From: Kitasatospora gansuensis
GTDB lineage: Bacteria; Actinomycetota; Actinomycetes; Streptomycetales; Streptomycetaceae
Assembly: GCF_014203705.1 (NCBI RefSeq)
Contig: NZ_JACHJR010000001.1
Span: forward strand, 186,001-250,000
Direction of reading: 5' to 3'
Length of the DNA stretch: 64,000 nt
The notes below the pieces were generated by a model, which worked only from the letters and a program-made list of their open reading frames with translations, searched no databases and was not told where the DNA came from. Of this stretch, positions 57,446 to 64,000 are shown in pieces. Positions within the stretch are counted from its first letter, which is position 1, and every line of letters starts with the position of its first letter. The translations under genes and the position numbers were made by a program.

Positions 57446-58363
57446 ATGAACAGTCAAAACGGGGTGGCGCCGGACCAGGCCGAGGATACGGCCGGGTTCA
57501 TCGCGCTGATGCGGCAGCTCAAGGACGAGACCGGCCTGACGTACCGCCAGCTGGAGGAACGGGCCACCGAACAGGGCATGGTGCTGGCCCGCAGCACGCT
57601 CGCCGATGTGCTCAACGGCCGCTCGCTGCCGCGCCCGGAGCTGCTCTCCGCCTTCGTCCGGGCCTGCGGCGCGGCGGACCGGGAGGCGGACTGGCTCCGG
57701 GCCAGGAACGCGCTCGCCCAGCCGCCGGCCACCGCCGTGGTGCAGGCACCGCCGCGCCGCCGGATACCCCGGCTGCCGCTGGTCGCCGCGCTCACCCTGG
57801 CCGCCGCCGTGGCGGTCTGGGCCCTGACGCCCCCGCACACCGAACACCCGGCCGCCGCACCGCAGCAGCAGTCCGTCGCCGCCCCGGCCGTGCTGCCCAC
57901 CGGGTGGGTACGGATCCGCCCGGTCACCGCGCCCGAACTCTGCCTGACCGACGGACGGGTGCACGACCAGCGGTACACGCCGCTGGTCGCGGTCCAGCGC
58001 CCCTGCGGCGAGGCCGGGCCGCAGGCCACCCTGCTCGAGCCGCTGGGCGGCGACGAGTACCACATCCAGTGGCACCACCCGGACTACGGCAAGGGCTGCC
58101 TGAAGGCCCTCCCCGACGGCCCCGGCCTCGGCCTGCTGGAGCCGATGGACGACTGCGCCCAGGGCAGCCACTTCCATGTCGAACCGTCGGGACCGGCCGG
58201 CAGCGGCACCTACGTGCTCCGGGTGGACGGCCAGGGCTGCGCCGGGATCGTCGGCGACGGCACCGGCCCCGGCACCGAGGCGGTGATGGCCCGCTGCGTC
58301 GGCCGGGGCGGTCAGGTCTTCTTCGTCGAACCGGTCACCCGGCCGACCTTCAGCGCCGCCTGA
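57446..58363 (+). CDS. XRE-type HTH, TM and extracellular domain protein
   Basis: The 305-aa protein has an N-terminal XRE-like helix-turn-helix (about residues 15-60, GLTYRQLEERATEQGMVLAR), a basic stop, one membrane helix (about 104-124) and a 150-residue outer part with paired Cys residues and QWHHPDYGKGCL and GSGTYVLRVDGQGCAG segments, loosely like a ricin-type carbohydrate-binding fold. Such one-component proteins may couple an outside signal to DNA binding. The two CTGTCCGG dyads upstream could be its targets. It is convergent with the ATP-grasp gene, 7 nt apart. Confidence 0.75.
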   Translation: MNSQNGVAPDQAEDTAGFIALMRQLKDETGLTYRQLEERATEQGMVLARSTLADVLNGRSLPRPELLSAFVRACGAADREADWLRARNALAQPPATAVVQAPPRRRIPRLPLVAALTLAAAVAVWALTPPHTEHPAAAPQQQSVAAPAVLPTGWVRIRPVTAPELCLTDGRVHDQRYTPLVAVQRPCGEAGPQATLLEPLGGDEYHIQWHHPDYGKGCLKALPDGPGLGLLEPMDDCAQGSHFHVEPSGPAGSGTYVLRVDGQGCAGIVGDGTGPGTEAVMARCVGRGGQVFFVEPVTRPTFSAA

Positions 58364-58370
58364 ACAACCG

Positions 58371-59660
58371 TCAGCCCTCCCCGAGCACACCCGCGAACGG
58401 GTCCGCGAGCCCCTGGTTCGCGGCCCGCAGCAGGTACTCGGCCGCGTCCAGCTGCTCGCTGCCGTCGGCCCAGAGCGCCACCCCGGCGAACGGCAGCGGG
58501 TCGAACCCGGCGGTCGGGATGGTCGGCAGCAGCCCCACCCCGAGCGCCGCGCACCGTTCGGCCACCCGCGCCAGGTGGGCCAGCAGCGCGGGCTGCGACA
58601 GCCGGGCACCCAGCGGCAGCTGATCCAGCGTCCGGACGTACCGACCCGCACCGCCCAGCCGGGCCGCCAGCATGAAGGCCACCGACGGTCCGGTCAGCCG
58701 CAGGTTGGTCTCGGTCGGCGCGAGCCGGCCCAGCGGGTCGACCACGAAGTCCAGGTCGTACCAGCCCCGGTGCCCCGCCTCGGCCAGCGCCCGGCCGACC
58801 GCGATCCCGAACGCGGCGGCGGGCCCGGCCAGCGAGGCGGGCACCGCGTCCGGGCCGACGGTGGCGCCCCGGTAGCCGGTGCCCTCGATGTGCATCACGG
58901 CCGTGCCCACCGGGTACACCTCACCGTCCGGGCCGATCACCCCGTCGAAGCTGAGGTCGCGCAGCGGGCCGTGCCCCGCCACGAACTCCTCCAGCAGCGG
59001 CGCCCGGCCGGTCTCCGCCCGCAGCCCCCGCAACGCCGCCAGCGCCCCGCCCGCCGCCCGGACCTGGCGGGGCGTCAGCACGGCCGTACCGTGGCCGCCG
59101 ACCCCGTACGGCGCCTTGACCACGCTGGTCAGACCGGCGGCGGCCCGGGCCCGGACCAGCCCGGCCAGCCGCCACCACGAGGTGGGCTCCCACTGCTCGG
59201 GCACCCGGATCGCCGGGTGGTCGGCGGCCAGCCGCCGGAACAGCCGGTGCGACTCCGCCTTCGACTCGAACCGCCGCACCACCGGCCCTGTGCCGCCCCA
59301 ACCCCGCACCGGCAGACCCGACTCGGCGATCCGCTCCCGCAGACCGGGCCGGGCGGCCAGTGCCTCGGCCAGCCCGGTGTCCGGCGCGATCCCGCTGTAC
59401 ACCTCGACCGGCCCCCAGCCCAGCTCCCGGGCCAGCCAGTCCGTCCACTCCGGCTCGACCTGGAGCGGCAGCACCAGCACGGCCGGGTCCGGGGTGTAGA
59501 ACGCGGCCAGGCACGAGTAGTGGTGCGCCTGCCGCAACGCCCCGGCACCCGGCCGGCCGAACTGCGCGTTGAAGTCCGCCACGTCCCCCAGCTGGACGGC
59601 CCGCTGCCCGCCGGTCCACCCGGCCTGCCAACCACCCTGCCATCCGCCCCCGGCTGTCAT
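58371..59660 (-). CDS. ATP-grasp ligase (PGM1-related type)
   Basis: The 429-aa protein has a long pre-ATP-grasp region, then the core: TSVVKAPYGVGGHGTAVLT (nucleotide-binding Lys and Gly loop), LLEEFVAGHG, and the metal-binding YDLDFVVDPLGRLAPTETN with the Glu-Asn pair. The overall pattern recalls peptide ligase PGM1-related proteins, which join an N-terminal guanidino or amino acid to peptides. This specific link is recall-based. It has no RiPP or NRPS partner in the window, unless the small gene at 59680 belongs with it; that gene is 19 nt upstream on the same strand. Confidence 0.75.
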   Translation of the reverse strand: MTAGGGWQGGWQAGWTGGQRAVQLGDVADFNAQFGRPGAGALRQAHHYSCLAAFYTPDPAVLVLPLQVEPEWTDWLARELGWGPVEVYSGIAPDTGLAEALAARPGLRERIAESGLPVRGWGGTGPVVRRFESKAESHRLFRRLAADHPAIRVPEQWEPTSWWRLAGLVRARAAAGLTSVVKAPYGVGGHGTAVLTPRQVRAAGGALAALRGLRAETGRAPLLEEFVAGHGPLRDLSFDGVIGPDGEVYPVGTAVMHIEGTGYRGATVGPDAVPASLAGPAAAFGIAVGRALAEAGHRGWYDLDFVVDPLGRLAPTETNLRLTGPSVAFMLAARLGGAGRYVRTLDQLPLGARLSQPALLAHLARVAERCAALGVGLLPTIPTAGFDPLPFAGVALWADGSEQLDAAEYLLRAANQGLADPFAGVLGEG

Positions 59661-59679
59661 CCGGCCAGCCTACGGTCCG

Positions 59680-59919
59680 TCAGGCCTCCCCGGGGTGCCA
59701 GGCGGGCCACTCCCACGGGCGGTCGGCCCAGCGCACCTTGACGGCGTCGTGCGGGTCGAGGTCGGGGAAGTGCTCGCGCACCCGCGGCTCGAACTCCTCC
59801 GGCGCCAGCGGCTCCCACCCCGCCCCCGCGAAGTGCACCAGCCGGTAGCGGCTGTCGGTCCGGAACTCGGCCACCTCGACCAGCGAGGCGGCGGGATCAC
59901 GATCGGTGTTGGTCTCCAT
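59680..59919 (-). CDS. small hypothetical protein
   Basis: The 79-aa acidic protein begins METNTDRDPAASLVEVAEFR and includes YRLVHFAGAGWEPLAPEEFE and WEWPAWHPGEA near the end. It has no signal or membrane helix and I do not recognise the family. ATG 59919 gives full codon bias; an ATG further upstream (59988) extends into sequence without it. It is probably co-transcribed with the ATP-grasp gene, 19 nt downstream. Confidence 0.6.
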   Translation of the reverse strand: METNTDRDPAASLVEVAEFRTDSRYRLVHFAGAGWEPLAPEEFEPRVREHFPDLDPHDAVKVRWADRPWEWPAWHPGEA

Positions 59920-60161
59920 ACCGCCCAGCATCGACCGCCCACCCACCCCTCGCACCCGAACCACCCCCACCTGGCGCAGCATCACCACCCGTCTGCCGCC
60001 CCGTGGGTGGGACCCGGCCCAGGTGCCCGCGCGCCTGGGGCGGACGTATCTGCCACAACCCGCCCGCTACTGACCGCCTGTCACCCGCTCCGCCCGGGCC
60101 GGTGGCTCGTTGAGCACGGGGGCCACCGGCCGATCGGCGGTCCCCCGGTGGGAGGAGCGGC

Positions 60162-60704
60162 GTGAGCGAGCAGTGGCAGGCACCCTGGCAGTACGGCTGG
60201 GAGCAGCAGCCACCGCCACCGACCCCGTGGGAGCCGCCGGTGACACCGTTGCCGTCGCGGCGCCGCCGGGTGCGGCGGCGGGCGGCCTGGGTGGCGGGCG
60301 GGGTGGTGGTGCTGGCCGGGCTCTGCTGGCTGCCGAGCGCCTGTGCGCCGGACGCCGAGCGGCCCGCGCCGCCGCCGGTCCTCGACACCCCGTCACCGAG
60401 CCCGCTCGGCTTTCCCTCCCCCGTCCTGCTGCCACCACCGCCACCGGTGCCCGTACCGGTGAGCAGCAGCCCGCCACCACCCTCCGAGACCCCCTCCACC
60501 TCCCCGACCCCGCGTCAGAGCCGGTCCCCGAAGCCCGCGAAGCCCTCCCGCGCGCCCCGGCCGAGCGCGGCCCCCGCGTCGCCGCCCCCGTCCTCCCCCG
60601 ATCTGCTCTCCTCGCTCCAGGTCTGCGCGGAGGCCGAGCGCCTCGGCCAGTGGGCACCCGGCTCCGAAGAAGCCCGGGTCTGCCGGAGCCTGTACGGCGG
60701 CTGA
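60162..60704 (+). CDS. Pro-rich single-pass membrane protein
   Basis: The 180-aa protein has a cytoplasmic Trp/Pro/Gln-rich head, a basic stretch (RRRRVRRRA) before one membrane helix at about residues 40-60, then a long Pro/Ser linker (about 65-150) and a short C-terminal segment (LQVCAEAERLGQWAPGSEEA, with one further Cys). GGGAGGAG precedes GTG 60162. Function is unknown; the linker would let the tail cross the cell wall. It converges with the acyltransferase gene, 8 nt apart. Confidence 0.65.
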   Translation: MSEQWQAPWQYGWEQQPPPPTPWEPPVTPLPSRRRRVRRRAAWVAGGVVVLAGLCWLPSACAPDAERPAPPPVLDTPSPSPLGFPSPVLLPPPPPVPVPVSSSPPPPSETPSTSPTPRQSRSPKPAKPSRAPRPSAAPASPPPSSPDLLSSLQVCAEAERLGQWAPGSEEARVCRSLYGG

Positions 60705-60712
60705 CGGAATGG

Positions 60713-62713
60713 TCAGTGCAGCAGGCCGGCCGCCACCAGGTCCTGCCGGATCCGGGGCGCCAGGGTGGCGGCCAGGGTGTTGGTGATGTGCCCGGTGTCC
60801 CGGTACAGCAGCACGCCCTCGCGCACCGGCGGGCAGTCGCCGGGCGGCGGGCAGAGCAGCGGCCGGTAGTCGAGCACCTGGACGCCGTACCGGGCCGCCA
60901 GCCCGTCGGTGAGCAGCGGTTCGGGCGCGAAGGCGGCGCTGCGCGGGAAGGTGCAGTCCTCCTCGGCGGCCAGGCAGACCGGGATGTCCTTGCCGGGCAT
61001 CGGGGTGTCGGCCAGGTACGCGAGCGGGGCGCCGAGCGCGCGCAGCCGCTCCAACGTGGTGGCCCAGCCGGCCGCCCGCTCGGCCGGGTCGCCGTACCGG
61101 TTCAGCCCGGCCAGCACCACCAGTTCGGGGGCGGGGCCGCCGGCCAGCCGGGCCAGCGTGTGTTCGCGCCAGCGGTCACACTCGGTGTACTCCCGGCCGA
61201 GCACCGTGTTCTGCACGGTCAGGGTCGGCAGCGGGCAGCCCGGCTTGACCAGCACCTCCAGGGCCCAGTCGCGTTCGCGGACCAGCGGCAGCAGGGCGGA
61301 GATCCACTGCCCGGCGTGCGAGTCGCCGAGCAGCACGATCTTCTGCCGGGCGTTCGGGGTGCCGAACCGGCAGGTCGGGCTCTGTTCGGCGGCCAACGGG
61401 ATCTCGCAGCCCTCGCCCGGCGGGAAATCCGTCCTGGCCCGGGCCAACGAAGGGGTAAGACCCGGCAGTTGACCACCCACCACCAGCAGGCCAGGCCCAC
61501 TCGCCGCACCCGCCGGGACCGCCGCCGCGTCCCCCGGGTCGCCGAGCGCCCGGACGGCTCCGCCGCCCAGGGTGAGCCCGGCGATCAGCGGTACGGTCAG
61601 CGCGACGGCGCCTACCGCGAGGCCCTTGCGCGGCGCCCCGGCCGTGCCGCGCCGCAGCGGGAGCTCGACCAGACGCAGCGTCAGCCAGGCGGGCAGCGCG
61701 GCGCCGAGCACCAGCGCGACGGCCACCGGCAGCGACAGCGTCCCGTACCTGGCCTCGGCGACCGCCAGCAGCGGCCAGTGCCAGAGGTACCAGGAGTACG
61801 AGATCCGCCCGGCGGCCCGCAGCGGTGGCACCGCGAGCAGCGAACCGGCCTGGTACCAGCGGCCGCCAGGACCGGCCAGCAGCAGCGCGACCGTGCCCAG
61901 GGTCGGCAGCAGGGCCGCGCTGCCGGGGAACGGGGTGCTCCGGTCGTACAGCAGCACGCCCGCGATCACCGCCGCCAGGCCGAGCCAGCCGAGCACGGCG
62001 GCGCCGACCAGCCGCCGTCCGTACAGCAGGGCGGCCGCCGCGCCGAGCGCGAACTCCCAGAGCCGGGTGGCGGTGGAGAAGTAGCCGAGCGGGGCGGCGT
62101 CGGCCGTCCAGCGCAGGCAGAGCAGGAAGGAGGCGGCCCCGACCCCGAGGGTCAACAGCAGCACGGCGAGTCTGCGCCACCTGGCGGCGAGCAGCAGGAC
62201 GGCGCCCCAGAGCAGGTAGAACTGGTTCTCCACGCCGAGCGACCAGAAGTGCAGCACGGGGCTCGGATCGCGGGTGGCCGCCAGGTAGTCGGTGTGCTGC
62301 CCGGCGAACCGCCAGTTGGCGAACTGTCCGGCCGCCGCGAGCAGGTCGCGGGCCAGGTCGGTGCCGCGCAGCGGGTCGAGCAGCAGCCGGCCCGCGACGG
62401 CGGTGGCGGTCAGCACCACGGCGGCGGCGGGCAGGATGCGGCGGGCCCGGCGGGCGCAGAACTCCCGGAAACCGAGCGGGCGTTGGCCGGTCAGCAGACC
62501 GGTGATCAGGAATCCGGAGAGGACGAAGAAGACGTCCACCCCGACGTAGCCGCCGGTCAGCGCGGGCACTCCGGCGTGGAAGCCGAGCACCGCGAGGACG
62601 GCGACGCCGCGCAGGCCCTCCAGGTCGGCGCGGAAGCCGGCCGCGGGCGCGGTCCTGAGCCTCGGAGGCGGCGGTGCCGCGGTGGCCCGGGACAGGGTGA
62701 TCAGGTCGGTCAT
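60713..62713 (-). CDS. OafA/YrhL-type acyltransferase with SGNH domain
   Basis: The 666-aa protein is an acyltransferase-3 family member. About ten membrane helices span residues 25-400, starting with RADLEGLRGVAVLAVLGFHA (catalytic-His region) and GYVGVDVFFVLSGFLITGLL. The C-terminal 220 residues are an extracytoplasmic SGNH hydrolase-like domain with LLGDSHAGQWISALL (about 458-472) and DTGHITNT. Such proteins O-acetylate cell-surface polysaccharides. It shares its direction with the GT2 gene 111 nt upstream; the two may build or decorate an exopolysaccharide. Confidence 0.9.
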   Translation of the reverse strand: MTDLITLSRATAAPPPPRLRTAPAAGFRADLEGLRGVAVLAVLGFHAGVPALTGGYVGVDVFFVLSGFLITGLLTGQRPLGFREFCARRARRILPAAAVVLTATAVAGRLLLDPLRGTDLARDLLAAAGQFANWRFAGQHTDYLAATRDPSPVLHFWSLGVENQFYLLWGAVLLLAARWRRLAVLLLTLGVGAASFLLCLRWTADAAPLGYFSTATRLWEFALGAAAALLYGRRLVGAAVLGWLGLAAVIAGVLLYDRSTPFPGSAALLPTLGTVALLLAGPGGRWYQAGSLLAVPPLRAAGRISYSWYLWHWPLLAVAEARYGTLSLPVAVALVLGAALPAWLTLRLVELPLRRGTAGAPRKGLAVGAVALTVPLIAGLTLGGGAVRALGDPGDAAAVPAGAASGPGLLVVGGQLPGLTPSLARARTDFPPGEGCEIPLAAEQSPTCRFGTPNARQKIVLLGDSHAGQWISALLPLVRERDWALEVLVKPGCPLPTLTVQNTVLGREYTECDRWREHTLARLAGGPAPELVVLAGLNRYGDPAERAAGWATTLERLRALGAPLAYLADTPMPGKDIPVCLAAEEDCTFPRSAAFAPEPLLTDGLAARYGVQVLDYRPLLCPPPGDCPPVREGVLLYRDTGHITNTLAATLAPRIRQDLVAAGLLH

Positions 62714-62824
62714 GGTGGTGCTCCTCGCGACGGCTTCGGTGGGTGTGCCGCCGGGCCCTTGGGGTGACCTGGCAGGCGGTCCCGCGCCGGTGGGGCGACG
62801 CGCAAGGCTGGAGTTGACGGTGCG

Positions 62825-64000
62825 TCAGAACAGTGGATCGGCCCAGCCGGTGGCGAGCAGCGCGGCGAGCGCGAACACCGCCGTCACGGCGAGCGCCTCG
62901 GGCCGGCCGAACGCCTCGGTGGTGCCACTCGCACTGCCGCCCCGGACCTGGTCGCGGCCGCGCAGCAGCGCCCAGAGCGCGGTCAGCACGGGCAGCGCGG
63001 TGTAGGTGGTGAGGGCGAGCAGGGCGGCCAGCGCCCAGTAGGGCTGCCAGCCGTACCGGGCGACCGCCCGGGCCAGGCCGACGGCTCCGGCGGTCAGGCA
63101 CAGGCTCAGCCAGCCGACCCCGATCCGGGCCACCGTGCGGCCGAGCGCCGACCGGCCGGCGATCGCGCCGGTCGGCACCCAGTCGGCGCTGCGGTGCCGC
63201 AGCGCGTGCACCAGGGCGACCACGTGGCAGAGCCCGCTGAGCAGTTGGACCCGGGTGACCTCGAACCGCCAGCGGGTCCGGGAGGCGGCGGGGAGCAGCG
63301 CGAGCGAGACCCAGAGCGGCGGCAGGAAGGGCAGCACCTGCCAGGGTTCGATCCGCTCGGGGGTGAAGAACAGCAGGATCAGCGCGGGCAGCGGCACCGC
63401 GAAGACGTTCACCGCGCTGCTGAGGTAACCGAGGATGCCGTTCCAGAAGCACAGCCTCGCGCCCTTGGGCAGCGGGCTGCGGTGGAACTCGGGGTCGCGC
63501 AGCAGCGCGAGCGAGCCCAGGCACCAGCGGTACTGCTGGCTGATGAAGGCGGACAAGCCGGTCGGCGACAGGCCCTTGGCCAGCAGGGTCGGGACGTAGC
63601 GGGTGCGGAAGCCGTGCCGCCCGAGCGCCAGCCCGGTGTACAGGTCCTCACTGTGGTCGGATTCGTAGAAGCCGCCCGCGAGTTGGAGCGCGCTGCGCCG
63701 GTAGAGCGCGTTGGTGCCGCAGCAGACGGTGCCGTCCCGGGCGTCCCGGGAGGGCTGGATCCAGCGGTAGAACACCTCCTGGGTGGCGCCCGCGCCGCGC
63801 TCCAGCCAGCTCATGCCGGCATCGGTGTCGAAGCACTGCGGGCTCTGCACGATGCCGGTGCCGGGCTCGTCGAAGTACGGCACCAGGTGGTCCAGGAAGT
63901 CGGCGCGCGGGCAGAAGTCCGCGTCCAGCACCGCGACCAGGTCGGAATCACCGTGGGCCAGACCGAAGTTGAGGTTCCCGGCCTTCTTGAACCGGCCCAG
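62825..64000 (-). CDS. processive GT2 glycosyltransferase, partial (runs off right edge)
   Basis: 391 codons are visible; the N-terminus lies beyond base 64000, where the frame remains open. Motifs follow the cellulose/hyaluronan synthase pattern: LDADFCP (D-x-D), SEDLYTGLALG (third Asp region) and QQYRWCLGSL (QxxRW). Five or so membrane helices follow the catalytic core, ending GWADPLF. It should polymerise a UDP-sugar and export the chain. The acyltransferase downstream and the deacetylase lipoprotein elsewhere would fit a modified exopolysaccharide. Confidence 0.88.
   Translation of the reverse strand: MGRFKKAGNLNFGLAHGDSDLVAVLDADFCPRADFLDHLVPYFDEPGTGIVQSPQCFDTDAGMSWLERGAGATQEVFYRWIQPSRDARDGTVCCGTNALYRRSALQLAGGFYESDHSEDLYTGLALGRHGFRTRYVPTLLAKGLSPTGLSAFISQQYRWCLGSLALLRDPEFHRSPLPKGARLCFWNGILGYLSSAVNVFAVPLPALILLFFTPERIEPWQVLPFLPPLWVSLALLPAASRTRWRFEVTRVQLLSGLCHVVALVHALRHRSADWVPTGAIAGRSALGRTVARIGVGWLSLCLTAGAVGLARAVARYGWQPYWALAALLALTTYTALPVLTALWALLRGRDQVRGGSASGTTEAFGRPEALAVTAVFALAALLATGWADPLF

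Noticed and set aside
60110..62767. 885-codon plus-strand frame over the acyltransferase
   Set aside because: Antisense to ten membrane helices and an SGNH domain; Gln/Gly/Arg-rich shadow.
1..64000. tRNA, rRNA, CRISPR arrays, insertion sequences, attachment sites
   Set aside because: No tRNA T-loop with acceptor pairing, no regularly spaced repeat array and no transposase motif was seen on reading both strands.

Overview
The window is high-GC actinobacterial DNA with near-saturated G/C third codon positions, many GTG/TTG starts and chains of ATGA/GTGA overlaps. Gene content (Rpf-LysM protein, M4 protease, cytochrome P450/ferredoxin pair, terpene synthase, DrrAB-like ABC exporter, PHO-box-like repeats) points to a Streptomycetaceae chromosome, probably Streptomyces or Kitasatospora. 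This is inference from content; no tRNA, rRNA, CRISPR array or insertion sequence was seen.

Region 1 (1-19310) is a biosynthetic gene cluster that continues off the left edge. The left part holds a partial KAS III-like gene, a GT1 glycosyltransferase, an ABC exporter pair, an HpgT-like aminotransferase, an alpha/beta-hydrolase, a methyltransferase and an FMN-dependent hydroxymandelate oxidase-like enzyme. A divergent, translationally coupled operon (7855-19310) encodes an acyl-AMP ligase, two carrier proteins, a ketosynthase with an altered catalytic triad, a half-ketosynthase, a second AMP ligase, a canonical ketosynthase, a hydroxymandelate synthase-like dioxygenase, a PhyH oxygenase, E1 alpha and beta of a ThDP 2-oxoacid dehydrogenase, and a DUF3050 putative diiron oxygenase. 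HmaS, Hmo and HpgT together are the known 4-hydroxyphenylglycine pathway, but no NRPS is present. The product is probably a glycosylated or exported aryl-ketide or aryl-amino-ketide; its structure cannot be read from the sequence.

Region 2 (19.5-43 kb) is mostly housekeeping and accessory: M4 protease, PPOX protein, DUF2252, P450 plus ferredoxin, an amino acid permease beside two ATP-grasp ligases, a zeta-like ATPase, a discoidin-metallophosphoesterase, an MFS transporter, a beta-propeller protein, a class I terpene synthase, a two-component system, a polysaccharide deacetylase lipoprotein, two tiny CxxC proteins, a Mo-hydroxylase pair and a PQQ-like propeller protein.

Region 3 (43.2-49.9 kb) is the least expected part. 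An MFS exporter and a class V PLP enzyme precede a 31-codon gene with its own promoter, a strong Shine-Dalgarno and a hairpin just after its stop. Its product has a short acidic leader and a C-terminal CWTC segment. An internally duplicated TPR protein and an M17 leucyl aminopeptidase follow. This looks like a RiPP-type locus (precursor, PLP modifier, peptide-binding scaffold, leader peptidase, exporter) without any canonical RiPP enzyme such as LanM, YcaO or radical SAM.

Region 4 (50-64 kb) carries a secreted Rpf-LysM protein, a single-chain sigma factor/zinc anti-sigma/TM/CAP fusion, a glutathione peroxidase, a membrane-anchored orphan adenylation domain under a near-perfect PHO-box, an HTH-TM regulator preceded by two dyad operators, an ATP-grasp ligase, an OafA-type acyltransferase and a partial processive GT2.
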